From contig JACPUR010000024.1 of the NCBI GenBank assembly GCA_016192135.1, positions 1-64,000 on the forward strand: a DNA stretch of 64,000 nucleotides, given 5' to 3'. A program made the translations under genes and the position numbers. The notes beneath the pieces were generated by a model that made no database searches, was not told the DNA's origin, and saw nothing but the letters and a program-made list of their open reading frames with translations. Source of the stretch: Candidatus Tectomicrobia bacterium (GTDB lineage: Bacteria; UBA8248). Shown piece after piece: positions 24,393 to 32,936 of the stretch (the stretch's first letter is position 1; the number at the start of each line of letters is the position of its first letter).

Positions 24393-24466
24393 AGGCGTGT
24401 CGCGGGTTGTTTCAGTCGGATTCCAGCAGCCGGCGGAGGCGCCGCGCGAGCAAACGGAAAAGCGTT

Positions 24467-26104
24467 TTACCGCAGAGAGAGGCCGCTCCGCCTGGGCATG
24501 TTCCGCAGGCGGTCGTAGCGCGCGACCGGCGGCTGGTCCTTGAGCGGGCGGGGCTCGCCGCCGAGGCCCTTCTGGTGGATGTCGTTCTGGAGGCCGGGCA
24601 GCCCCACGCGCGGAAGGGCCTTTCCGATGAAGCGTTCGATATTCTTCACGAGCATGATCTCGCTCGGCCCCATGAGCGTGAGGGCGTACCCCACCCGCCC
24701 CGCGCGCGCCGTGCGCCCCGCGCGGTGAACGTAATCCTCCGGGTATTCAGGCACGTCGTAGTTGATTACATGAGAGATGTCGGAGACGTCAATCCCCCGG
24801 GAGACGATGTCGGTCGCGACGAGCACCCGGTGGACGCCCTCCTTGAAGCCGCTCAGCGCCTTCTCCCGCTGCCGCTGGCTGCGGTCGGAATGAATCCGCG
24901 CGACGGGAATGCCTCTGCTTTCGAGGAAATCGCTCAGGTGGTCGGCGCCCGCCTTGGTGCGGGTGAAGATGAGGACGATGGTGGCCTCGGCCTGCTCCAG
25001 GATGCACATGACGGCCCTCGGCTTGTTGGAGGCGCCGATGGGATACACCCCGTGGAAGATGCCCTCGGCCGGCGTCGCGGGCGGAGCCACCTCGATGTGG
25101 ACGGGCGAGTCAAGGGCCTTGCGGGAGAGTTCCTCGATGGTGGTGGGGATGGTGGCCGAGAAGAGGAGGGTCTGCCGCCGCCGGGGGAGGCGCTGGAGGA
25201 TTTCCTGGATTTCCTCGGCGAAGCCCATGTCGAGCATGCGATCGGCCTCGTCCAGGATCAGGATTTGAAGACCCGAGAAATCGGCCGTCTTGCGCTTCAT
25301 GTGGTCGAGGAGGCGCCCCGGCGTCGCGACGATGATGTCCACCTCCTGCTCCAGGGCGCGGAACTGAGGCTCGTAATCCACCCCGCCGTAGATCACCGCC
25401 GTCCGCAGAGCCACGTGCCGCCCCATGAGGCGGAAGTGCTCGCCCACCTGGACCGCGAGCTCCCGCGTCGGGGTGAGGATGAGGGCGCGGGTGCCGGAGC
25501 CGCCCATGAGGCGGTGCAGGGTGGGCAGGGCGAAGGCAGCCGTCTTCCCCGTCCCTGTCTGGGCGCTTCCGATGATGTCGCGCCCGGCGAGGGCGATCGG
25601 GATGGCCTCCACCTGGATGGGGGTGGGCTCGGTGAAGCCCATGAGGTGAATGGCGCGAAGCAGTTCGGGGGCGAGATTCAGGTCCCGGAAAGCGGGGGAC
25701 ATCTGGGAGACGTCGAAATCGCCTATGCCGACCTCCCGTTCAGGCTCATCGGCGAACGAGGAGCCGCTGTAGAGGCCCTCGCTGTCGAAAGCCCGTCCCT
25801 TGCGGGCAGGAGCCTGGGATACGGCTTCGCCGCGCCGGCGCCGGGTCCGGCTTCGCCCGTGGCCCTTCTTCCCCTCCTTCATGGGCCCCCCGGGGGCCGC
25901 CGGATCGACGGTGGCTTGCGGGCTCGCTTTCTCCGCGGCGGAAGCCGATGCGGCCGCTTCCCCGCCCGCTCCCTCCGCGCTCCGGTGCCCGGAGCGCCGC
26001 CTGCGCCGCCTGCGCCGGGTGGGGGTGCCGCCCGTTCCGTCACCGCTCTCAGGGGAGGGGGAGGAAGCCGAATCCTCGTGATCGGATAAATCTGTATTGC
26101 TCAA
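24467..26104 (-). CDS. DEAD-box RNA helicase (RhlE-like)
   Basis: This encodes 545 aa. The start appears to be TTG 26104, with AAAGGA 8 nt upstream. Residues 1-125 are a disordered, Arg/Ser/Ala-rich extension (RRRRRRRR at about 30-37). The helicase core follows: Q-motif GFTEPTPIQ, Walker A AQTGTGKT (181-188), PTRELA, DEAD box LILDEADRMLDMGF, SAT, and motif VI HRAGRTAR. The C-terminus is Arg-rich (MPRRSGLSLR). It unwinds RNA in ribosome assembly, mRNA decay or cold response. RhlE normally carries its basic tail at the C-terminus; here the main basic extension is N-terminal. Confidence 0.94.
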   Translation of the reverse strand: MSNTDLSDHEDSASSPSPESGDGTGGTPTRRRRRRRRSGHRSAEGAGGEAAASASAAEKASPQATVDPAAPGGPMKEGKKGHGRSRTRRRRGEAVSQAPARKGRAFDSEGLYSGSSFADEPEREVGIGDFDVSQMSPAFRDLNLAPELLRAIHLMGFTEPTPIQVEAIPIALAGRDIIGSAQTGTGKTAAFALPTLHRLMGGSGTRALILTPTRELAVQVGEHFRLMGRHVALRTAVIYGGVDYEPQFRALEQEVDIIVATPGRLLDHMKRKTADFSGLQILILDEADRMLDMGFAEEIQEILQRLPRRRQTLLFSATIPTTIEELSRKALDSPVHIEVAPPATPAEGIFHGVYPIGASNKPRAVMCILEQAEATIVLIFTRTKAGADHLSDFLESRGIPVARIHSDRSQRQREKALSGFKEGVHRVLVATDIVSRGIDVSDISHVINYDVPEYPEDYVHRAGRTARAGRVGYALTLMGPSEIMLVKNIERFIGKALPRVGLPGLQNDIHQKGLGGEPRPLKDQPPVARYDRLRNMPRRSGLSLR

Positions 26105-26233
26105 GAAAACAATCCTTTTGGAAGTTGAAGTGAAGACGGGATATTAGGGGCGGGGTCAAGCGGTAAATGGGGCCGACTGGCCAAAGATGCTTCAATCTTC
26201 ACGCAATGTTTATAAAGAATGGGGGGAAGGGTG

Positions 26234-27031
26234 TCAAGGCGGCCCATCGGCATCCCCAAAGGCCAGGGTGAGCTGATGGGAGGACCGCGGTTTTGAGGCG
26301 GGGCGGGGCGCCCCCGCGCCGGCGCCGGAAGGCGTCCGGGAACCCGCCGCCGCGGACAGGGAAGGGGGCGCATCCGGGAAGAGCGAGTTGCCGCCCGGAG
26401 GGGTCCACCGCGGCCGCCGGGGCGGAGGGGGTGGCGCCTCCTCCGCTTCCCCGGGCGCTTCGCCCTGCCGGGCCGCCTCCCGGGCCTCCTCCAGGGCGGC
26501 GAGCAGCCCCTTGGGCGGCCGCGCCCATCGCTCCTCCTCCGGAGATTTTCCCACCGGCCGGCCCGGCCCATAGAGCTTGGCCTTCAGGTCCTCGATCCGG
26601 CTGTAGAAGCCGGGGCTGTGCGGGGTGCTCGGGATGCGGTAGTGCTTGCGGTCGAGGTGGTGCATGAACTCGTGGATGAGGGTGTCGAAGAAGGTCTTGC
26701 CCGCGACCACCTTTTCCCGGATGGCGGTGTAGTGGGCGATCTGGATGAGCTGCTCCTCGAAGTGATAGACGCCATAGAGCTTGGCCGCGAGCCTTCCTCC
26801 CCGTAGGGTATGGGGCTGGGGGGTCTCAATCACCCGCAGGCGGACGGGCGGGATGCGCATCTTCTGGCAGATGCCGCTCAGGAGGAGCTGCCCGAGGGCT
26901 TCCCGCTCGGAAGCGCGCTGGCTGCCGAGGAGCCTCCCGGCGAGAGCGCGCTCCTCGGCGCCGGGATGATAGGAGGTCCTGAGGATCTTGCTGGAGCGGA
27001 CGAAGTCGGGGGTGTCGCGGCGCTTGCGCAT
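26234..27031 (-). CDS. Putative zincin metallopeptidase (SprT-like region)
   Basis: This encodes 265 aa. ATG 27031 gives MRKRRDTPDF; the longer frame upstream lacks conserved sequence. The central part contains IHEFMHHLDRKHYRIPSTPHSPGFYSRI, whose HExxH-type motif HEFMHH indicates a zinc-dependent peptidase, with a downstream histidine (HSPGFY) as a possible third ligand. Residues 1-110 are helical. The last 90 residues are Pro/Ala/Arg-rich and probably disordered. The substrate is unknown. It is divergent from the M24 peptidase gene, with a 199-bp gap between. Confidence 0.7.
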   Translation of the reverse strand: MRKRRDTPDFVRSSKILRTSYHPGAEERALAGRLLGSQRASEREALGQLLLSGICQKMRIPPVRLRVIETPQPHTLRGGRLAAKLYGVYHFEEQLIQIAHYTAIREKVVAGKTFFDTLIHEFMHHLDRKHYRIPSTPHSPGFYSRIEDLKAKLYGPGRPVGKSPEEERWARPPKGLLAALEEAREAARQGEAPGEAEEAPPPPPRRPRWTPPGGNSLFPDAPPSLSAAAGSRTPSGAGAGAPRPASKPRSSHQLTLAFGDADGPP

Positions 27032-27230
27032 CGGCTCATTTCCCGGGCGGGCGCGGCCATTATAGCGGCTCCCCGCCTGCCGCGCGACGGCATTCCGCCC
27101 CGGCCCCGAATCGTTGACACCCGGGGGGGCGGGTGCTAGCGTCGCGGCGGATTTCCTGCCCCTCGCGCTTGTCCGATCCGGCGGCCCGGCGGACGCAGCA
27201 CAGACATAGCAGACACGGAAGGAGAGGCGG

Positions 27231-28469
27231 ATGGCGAAGTACCCCACGTGGGCGCGCGGCGGGAGCATGGTGGACTGGGAGCACCGGATCGACTTCGACC
27301 GCATGCGCCGGGAGCGGGTGGCCAGGACCCAGGCCGCGATGAAGCGGGCGGGCATCGACGCCCTCATCCTCTGGAAGGACGAGAACGTCCGCTACCTCAC
27401 CAGCGCCCGGGTCATCATGATCCAGTTCCGCTCCTCGACGACCTACGGCGTGCTCCTCACCCAGGACAACGGCCCCACCCTGCTCGCCTCCTCGGGCGAG
27501 GCCCACCGTATCCAGGAGTGCATGCCCTGGATCGAGGACTACATCCCCATCGGCATCCTGGAGGAGCCGGGGCTGGTGGAGAACACGGTCCGGGACGAGA
27601 TCGCGCCCCGGCTCAAGAAGTGGGGGGTGGCGGACAAGACCGTCGGCCTGGACCTCCACACCTTCATGCAGCGCCAGGCGCTGGACAAGCATCTGCCCGA
27701 GGCCAAGTTCGTGGACGGCGAGCGCTTCATGTACATGAGCCGGGTGCGGAAGACCCCGGACGAGGTGGCCTGCCTGCTCCAGGCCTGCGCCATCGCGGAC
27801 GCGGTGACCCAGACCGCCCTCGACACCGTCCGGCCCGGCATCCGGGAGTTCGACGTGGCCGCCGAGGCCATGAAGACGCTCTTCACCCACTGCGGCGAGT
27901 TCGCCCACCTGGCCTCGCCCTTCGTGGCCTCGGGCGAGCACATGGCGCCCCCGACCCGCTTCCCGACCGACAAGATCATCCGCAACGGGGACATCGTCTT
28001 CATCGACATCGGCGCCTGCTGGAACGGCTACTTCGGCGACTGCGGCCGGGCCACCCTGGCGGGCGGGCCGCCCCACCCGATGCAGCGGAAGGTCTACACC
28101 ACGGTCTACAAGGCCCTGAAAAAGGGCATCGAGAAGATGCGCCCCGGCTACACGAACGACGACTCGGCGGGGGAGTTCCTGGAGGTGGCCCGCTCGGCGG
28201 GCCTGGAGAAGAACTTCATCAAGCTCTTCATCGGCCACGGCTGCGGCATCTCGCCGAACGAGCCGCCCTACATCGGAGAGGTCATGCCGGGAGCCGAGAG
28301 CGTGAAGTTCGAGCCGGGGATGACCTTCGCCGTGGAGCCTCTCATCTTCGTGCCGGGAATCCCGGGAGGAGCCGGGGTCCGGATCGAGGACCACATCCTC
28401 GTGACCGAGGACGAGCCGGTCTACATGACCCGCGCGCCCTACTGCCAGGAGCTGATTCTGCAGGACTAG
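27231..28469 (+). CDS. M24-family peptidase (Xaa-Pro aminopeptidase/creatinase fold)
   Basis: This encodes 412 aa. ATG 27231 follows GGAAGGAGAGGCGG. The N-terminal creatinase domain (about 25-170, RTQAAMKRAGIDALILWKDENVRYLT) precedes a pita-bread domain with the dinuclear-metal ligands: Asp in VFIDIGACW, Asp in FGDCGR, His in IGHGCGIS, Glu in FAVEPLIF and Glu in RIEDHIL. All five ligands are present, so hydrolytic activity is expected. Family members cleave Xaa-Pro dipeptides or act as amidinohydrolases, and substrate cannot be assigned. An EamA exporter follows 55 bp later on the same strand. Confidence 0.9.
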   Translation: MAKYPTWARGGSMVDWEHRIDFDRMRRERVARTQAAMKRAGIDALILWKDENVRYLTSARVIMIQFRSSTTYGVLLTQDNGPTLLASSGEAHRIQECMPWIEDYIPIGILEEPGLVENTVRDEIAPRLKKWGVADKTVGLDLHTFMQRQALDKHLPEAKFVDGERFMYMSRVRKTPDEVACLLQACAIADAVTQTALDTVRPGIREFDVAAEAMKTLFTHCGEFAHLASPFVASGEHMAPPTRFPTDKIIRNGDIVFIDIGACWNGYFGDCGRATLAGGPPHPMQRKVYTTVYKALKKGIEKMRPGYTNDDSAGEFLEVARSAGLEKNFIKLFIGHGCGISPNEPPYIGEVMPGAESVKFEPGMTFAVEPLIFVPGIPGGAGVRIEDHILVTEDEPVYMTRAPYCQELILQD

Positions 28470-28524
28470 GCGGCGGGGACTTCGGGGAGGGGCGCTGGGT
28501 GAGATTGCCGGAGAGGGACGCTCC

Positions 28525-29388
28525 GTGAGCCGGGCCGTCCTGCTTGCCGTCATCTCCTCCGTCTGCTTCTCCCTGACTTACATCTACTCCCGCATCGGGA
28601 CCATGGGAGCCTCCTCCCTGCTGGGAGGCTTCATCTCCACCTCGGTCGTCGCCCTCTTCTTCCTGCCATGGGTCGCGGCGACGGTCCCGGCCTCCGCCTA
28701 CGGCGATCCGAGGCTCCTGTGGTTCGTGGGGCTGGGCCTTTTCATGCCGGGCCTGGTCCGCGCCATTCAGGTGGAGGGCATCAAGCGCATCGGCGCCGCC
28801 CCCTCCGGCATCCTGCGGGGGCTGGCCCCGTTCGTGTCCACCACCCTGGCCGTGGTCCTGCTCGGCGAGCGGCCGAGCCCGCGGGTGATCGCGGGGACGC
28901 TGGCCATCATCGCGGGGCTGGTCGTCCTCTCCATCCGCCCGGGCGAGTTGCGCTCCTGGAACCTGGCGGGGGTCCTCCTCGGGCTCCTCGCCACGTTCAC
29001 CTGGTCGGTGAGGGACGTGGTGATCCGGTACGCCCAGCCGGGGGTGGCCCACGAGGGCCTGCCGATTTTCGTCATGTCGGCCACGTCCATGCTGACGATG
29101 GGGCTGGGCTGCCTGGTGGCGGACCGGGAGGCCTTCGGCCGGGCGACCCGCCGGGGCGTCACGGGATTCGTGCTCGTGGGGCTGGCGAGCACCGGCGCGC
29201 TCACCACCCTCTTCGCCGCCCTCCGGCAGGGCGAGGTGGCGGTGGTCACCCCCATCGTCTCGACCCAGCCCCTGTTCGTGCTGCTCTTCGCCCCGATCCT
29301 GCTGAGGGGGATGGAATCCATCACCCGCCTGATGGTCCTGGGCGCAGTCCTCATCGTGCTGGGCGGCGCCCTCATCGGGATGAAGTGA
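28525..29388 (+). CDS. EamA/DMT-superfamily transporter
   Basis: This encodes 287 aa from GTG 28525, with GGAGAGGGA upstream. There are ten predicted membrane helices arranged as two EamA repeats (VISSVCFSLTYIYSRIGTMGASSLLGG and GLLATFTWSVRDVVIRYAQPG). Members export small metabolites such as amino acids. It follows the M24 peptidase and converges on the LDH2-type gene with only 3 bp between stops. The substrate is unknown. A related transporter is encoded at 46020. Confidence 0.88.
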   Translation: MSRAVLLAVISSVCFSLTYIYSRIGTMGASSLLGGFISTSVVALFFLPWVAATVPASAYGDPRLLWFVGLGLFMPGLVRAIQVEGIKRIGAAPSGILRGLAPFVSTTLAVVLLGERPSPRVIAGTLAIIAGLVVLSIRPGELRSWNLAGVLLGLLATFTWSVRDVVIRYAQPGVAHEGLPIFVMSATSMLTMGLGCLVADREAFGRATRRGVTGFVLVGLASTGALTTLFAALRQGEVAVVTPIVSTQPLFVLLFAPILLRGMESITRLMVLGAVLIVLGGALIGMK

Positions 29389-29391
29389 GGC

Positions 29392-30450
29392 CTACCCCTC
29401 CAGCCGGTCCTCCAGCTTGAGGGAGGCCGCCAGCTCGCGGAGCTGCTTCAGCAGGGTCTCGTTCACCGGGACCCCCTTCTCGCGGACCTCGATCTGGGAG
29501 CGGTGCTCCAGCTCCCCCGGCAGGAGGATGGGCCCCTTGCCCTCCATGGGGGTGGAGTCGCGGATCTCACGGATGCGGAAGTCCATCTCCGCCTTGAATC
29601 CCTTGATGTCCCGGAAGAGGTCGGGCCGCATGACGAAGTACATGTGCCCGGTGTTGGTGACGCTCTTGAAGTCCTTGTTGAAGTCGATGACGGCGCTGCC
29701 GAAGGCGGCCCCGTTCATCACCCCGGCCAGGGCCCCCAGGATGAAGTTGAGCCCGTAGCCCTTGTAGCCCCCGATGGGGAGGAGGAAGCCCTCGTCCGAG
29801 CGGTTGGGGTCGGTGAGGGGCTCGCCCTTCATGTCGATCATCCAGCCGGCGGGCATGGTTTCGCCGCGCTGGGCCGCCAGCTTGATCCGGCCGTAGGAGA
29901 CGACGGTGGTGGCGATGTCCAGCACCACGGGAGGCTCCTCCCCCGCGGGGACGGCGATGGCCAGGGGGTTGGTGCTGAGCAGGCGGTCCACCCCGTTCCA
30001 GGGCGCCATGTGGTTCGCGTTCGCCACGGTGCTGTACATGGCGACCATGTCGTGCTTGAGGGGAAGGGAGGCGTAGACTCCGCCGCAGCCGGCGTGGTTG
30101 TCGTGGTGGGTGCCGATCCAGGCCATGCCGCTCTCCTTGGCCTTCTTGATGGCGAGCTCGGCCACGAAGGTCATCACCACCTGCCCGAGGCCGTTGTCCC
30201 CGTCCACGAGGGCGCTCACGGGCGTCTCGCGGGTCACCTTGATCTTGGGATTCAGATTGTAGCCGCCCTCCCGGATGCGCCGGCTGTAGGGGGGGAGCCT
30301 CAGGATGCCGTGGGCGCCCATGCCGCGCAGATCGGATTCGATCATCCGCTGGGCGGCGATCTCCGCGTGCCCGGCGGGCACGCCCTGGGCCACGAAGGCC
30401 GCCCGGATGAAGCTCTGGAGCCGGTCCACCGGAAAGCGAATCTCAGCCAT
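29392..30450 (-). CDS. Malate/L-lactate dehydrogenase family (LDH2/MDH2) oxidoreductase
   Basis: This encodes 352 aa. ATG 30450 has GAGGGACGAG directly upstream. The family pattern is clear: ESDLRGMGAHGILRLPPYSRRI, VDGDNGLGQVVMTF, GTHHDNHAGCGGVYA, MAPWNGVDRLLSTNPLAIAVPAG and GGYKGYGLNFILG. These NAD(P)-dependent enzymes, unrelated to classical LDH, oxidise 2-hydroxyacids such as malate, lactate, ureidoglycolate or sulfolactate. The specific substrate cannot be read from sequence. The window's lar genes and D-2-hydroxyacid dehydrogenases make a 2-hydroxyacid theme plausible. It is divergent from msrP with a 251-bp gap. Confidence 0.88.
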   Translation of the reverse strand: MAEIRFPVDRLQSFIRAAFVAQGVPAGHAEIAAQRMIESDLRGMGAHGILRLPPYSRRIREGGYNLNPKIKVTRETPVSALVDGDNGLGQVVMTFVAELAIKKAKESGMAWIGTHHDNHAGCGGVYASLPLKHDMVAMYSTVANANHMAPWNGVDRLLSTNPLAIAVPAGEEPPVVLDIATTVVSYGRIKLAAQRGETMPAGWMIDMKGEPLTDPNRSDEGFLLPIGGYKGYGLNFILGALAGVMNGAAFGSAVIDFNKDFKSVTNTGHMYFVMRPDLFRDIKGFKAEMDFRIREIRDSTPMEGKGPILLPGELEHRSQIEVREKGVPVNETLLKQLRELAASLKLEDRLEG

Positions 30451-30701
30451 CTCGTCCCTCGGCAGGAATTGAGCAAAGGCGGGGCGCCGGGGCGGCCGGC
30501 GCGCGGTTTCATGGAATGGTGTAAAATCTCCGCACTTCCTTTATCCCTGTGAAAACGGCCTTTTGACATGATGGCGCCGCCTGGGATCGGCAGGGCAGGA
30601 TTCGCGGGAAACTATAATACAGGGCCGGTTGTTTCTCCAACGAAGCCGCTCGCGCGTCCGCGCCCGCGGTTTGGGGCCGGTGCCGCTGGAAAGGAGGGGC
30701 G

Positions 30702-31685
30702 ATGAACTTCATCCGAAAGCCCGGCTGGGCCATTCCCGAGCGGGAGGCCACGCCCGAGGAGGTGTTCTTCGGCCGGCGGAAGTTCCTCATGGGGGCGGCG
30801 GGCGCCCTGGCCGGGGGGCTGGCCGGCAGCCTTGCCGGCCCAATGGCCGCCGGGGCCGCCCCGGCGAAGGAGGCGGAGGACAAGACGCTGGGCCTCTACC
30901 CGGCCAAGCGCAACCCGGCCTTCACCCTGGACCGCCCCCTGACGGAGGAGAAGGTGGCGGCCCGCTTCAACAACTTCTACGAGTTCGGGGGGAGCAAGAC
31001 CATCTCCTGGCTCGCCCAGCGCCTGAAGATCCGGCCCTGGCAGGTGAAGGTCGGGGGCCTGGTCCGAAACCCCAAGACCTACGACATCGACGATCTCGTC
31101 CGCTCCATGCCGCTCGAGGAGCGCCTGAGCCGCTTCCGCTGCGTCGAGGCCTGGGCCATGGCGGTGCCCTGGACGGGCTTCCCACTCGCCGCTCTGGTCA
31201 AGGCGGCCGAGCCCACGAGCGAGGCCCGCTACGTGAAGTTCACCACCTTCTACGACCGCACCGTGGCCCTCGGCCAGATCTGGCCCACCTATCCCTGGCC
31301 CTACGTGGAGGCGCTGACCATCGAGGAGGCGATGAACGAGCTCGCGCTGATGGCGACGGGGGTCTACGGCAAGCCCCTCCCCAAGCAGCACGGGGCGCCG
31401 CTGCGCCTCATCACGCCCTGGAAGTACGGCTTCAAGAGCATCAAGTCCATCGTCTCGATCGAGTTCACGAAGGAGCGCCCGGTGAGCTTCTGGGAGAAGG
31501 TCCAGGCCAGCGAGTACGGCTTCTGGGCGAACGTGAACCCCGGGTTCGACCACCCGCGCTGGTCCCAGAAGACCGAGAAGATGCTGGGGACGGAGGAGGA
31601 GCGCCCCACCCTCCTCTTCAACGGCTACGGGAAATGGGTGGCCGCGATGTACCCGGACCTCAAGGACCGCAGGTACTTCATGTAG
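30702..31685 (+). CDS. msrP: Protein-methionine-sulfoxide reductase catalytic subunit MsrP
   Basis: This encodes 327 aa. ATG 30702 follows GGAAAGGAGGGG. A Tat signal peptide contains GRRKFLMGAAG (24-34), so it folds in the cytoplasm with molybdopterin and is exported. The core is sulfite-oxidase-like: ARFNNFYEFGGSK, WQVKVGGLVRNPKTYDIDDL, the molybdenum-ligand cysteine C147 in RFRCVEAWAM, and HGAPLRLITPWKYGFKSIKSI. It repairs oxidised periplasmic methionines. The haem-b quinol partner MsrQ is not adjacent on either side, so electrons must come from a gene elsewhere or from another donor. Confidence 0.95.
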   Translation: MNFIRKPGWAIPEREATPEEVFFGRRKFLMGAAGALAGGLAGSLAGPMAAGAAPAKEAEDKTLGLYPAKRNPAFTLDRPLTEEKVAARFNNFYEFGGSKTISWLAQRLKIRPWQVKVGGLVRNPKTYDIDDLVRSMPLEERLSRFRCVEAWAMAVPWTGFPLAALVKAAEPTSEARYVKFTTFYDRTVALGQIWPTYPWPYVEALTIEEAMNELALMATGVYGKPLPKQHGAPLRLITPWKYGFKSIKSIVSIEFTKERPVSFWEKVQASEYGFWANVNPGFDHPRWSQKTEKMLGTEEERPTLLFNGYGKWVAAMYPDLKDRRYFM

Positions 31686-31774
31686 ACCGGACAGGCAGCC
31701 TGTAAGGCAAGGGTTCCAGCGGGCTGAAGGAGTTCACAGGAGATACGTACCGCCTCAGCGCGTAACGTCGAAAA

Positions 31775-32776
31775 TCACGGGCCGCGGTACGCCGTACCGT
31801 GGAGTTGTTGGTTCGGCTCGTCCTTCTGGTCATGGAAGTGAAACCAACTGAGCAGATGGTCTTTGCCCTCAGTAGTTGGGTCAATGATGCAGACCAGCCG
31901 CCTGAGTGGTCGGCGGCAGTCCGAGAACCACCAAGTTATCTCTCGCGTCTTGTTAGAGAAATCATCGCGGTGCATCCAAAAGATGGTGGAGAACTCACTC
32001 GGGCCTTCACTCCGAAGTTGCATTTGCTCCGCAAGGGCTCCAGCAATCATGTCAGGAATGGCGAGGAAGTCCTCAATCTGTTGCGATCCGTCGTCACATT
32101 TGCTGGTTCCGCACCGGCAATGCCCCAGATTGAACGTTAGGTACTGACTGCTGATCCACCCGAACAACTGAGTCAATTCCCTAACTCTATCGTCGTTGGC
32201 TGCTATGCTGTCCTCGTCAGTGAACCACATTACGTTTTGTCCTGGGGCCGCGAGTCCTCCCAGAAGCACACCGAGAACGTGCACAGCGAAGAATGCCTTC
32301 TCCAAGGCCGTTGCCTTCCACTTGCGGAACGCTGCGAAGTTGGGATTGGAAATATCCAACGAGGGACGGGCAGCGAAGAGAGACTCACATTTCTTGTTCA
32401 ACGCAACGGAGAAAGACAGCCCCTCCAAGTTGTTCGCCGCCTCCAGCAAAGGAATCAAGGCTTGTCTGCGTTGCTCGTCACCGAGGCGCTTGAAGGACAT
32501 GCGCCGCGAGTTTGTGAGATGCTGCCGTCTCACCTCCAACCGTTTTGGCTCCCAGCCGGCCCAGGATTCCAGGGACGTCAGAAGGAAGGAGAAGACGAGG
32601 TAGGGTGTGCCGGACGATTCCCCGCTGTAGTCGGACCCTACGAGAAGCGTTGTTGCCGACCGGAGATTGGGTAGGCAATCAACGTACTTAGCGTCCAGAC
32701 GCAACATCTCCGAGTTCAAGAGGCCCGTAAAAGTTCTCCCTTCCACTTGAACTGGTTTCCATGTTGCGTTGCGCAA
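31775..32776 (-). CDS. Unknown protein on a low-GC island; possible RNase H-like (DUF3800-like)
   Basis: This encodes 333 aa. The likely start is TTG 32776, with GGAGAATCGCA before it; ATG 32707 is an alternative. I do not firmly recognise it. Features that recall DUF3800-type RNase H-like proteins are LLVGSDYSGESS early, an acidic patch WFTDEDS in the middle, and QIEDFLAIPDMIAGALAEQM late. It has eight or more cysteines, including GHCRCGTSKC. Base composition and codon use are visibly less GC-biased than every neighbour, so it was probably acquired horizontally. It ends NQQLHGTAYRGP, over a hairpin (31782-31802). Confidence 0.55.
   Translation of the reverse strand: MRNATWKPVQVEGRTFTGLLNSEMLRLDAKYVDCLPNLRSATTLLVGSDYSGESSGTPYLVFSFLLTSLESWAGWEPKRLEVRRQHLTNSRRMSFKRLGDEQRRQALIPLLEAANNLEGLSFSVALNKKCESLFAARPSLDISNPNFAAFRKWKATALEKAFFAVHVLGVLLGGLAAPGQNVMWFTDEDSIAANDDRVRELTQLFGWISSQYLTFNLGHCRCGTSKCDDGSQQIEDFLAIPDMIAGALAEQMQLRSEGPSEFSTIFWMHRDDFSNKTREITWWFSDCRRPLRRLVCIIDPTTEGKDHLLSWFHFHDQKDEPNQQLHGTAYRGP
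31782..31802. other. Hairpin over the 3' end of the foreign ORF
   Basis: CCGCGGTAC, loop GCC, GTACCGTGG form a 9-bp stem with one G-T pair. It encodes the last residues of the unknown protein on the minus strand. It recalls the recombination hairpins at integron-cassette ends, but the canonical core sites are absent. It could also be a terminator-like structure. Confidence 0.4.
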
Positions 32777-32936
32777 TGCGATTCTCCGGTCAGCCCAACA
32801 ATAATTAGCCCGATCCGCCTAAGCCGCGGAATTTATTTCGGCTGCCCGCATGACATGCCGTTGATTCATCGGGCAGGGCCGCGATAACCCCTTCCGTCCC
32901 AGCCGGTTGCGTCCGATGCCTTTTTCGCTCCTCCGC

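Larger units (their letters stand above)
24148..24466. other. HU leader and helicase 3' region
   Basis: This 319-bp gap between two minus-strand genes contains the HU promoter (24226-24254) and its leader, then the probable terminator of the helicase transcript (24371-24392). No gene is seen. Confidence 0.6.

Noticed and set aside
31740-31830. Integron attC site at the end of the foreign ORF
   Set aside because: There is a hairpin and a cassette-like C-terminus, but neither RYYYAAC nor GTTRRRY core is present in the right spacing, and no integrase gene is seen.
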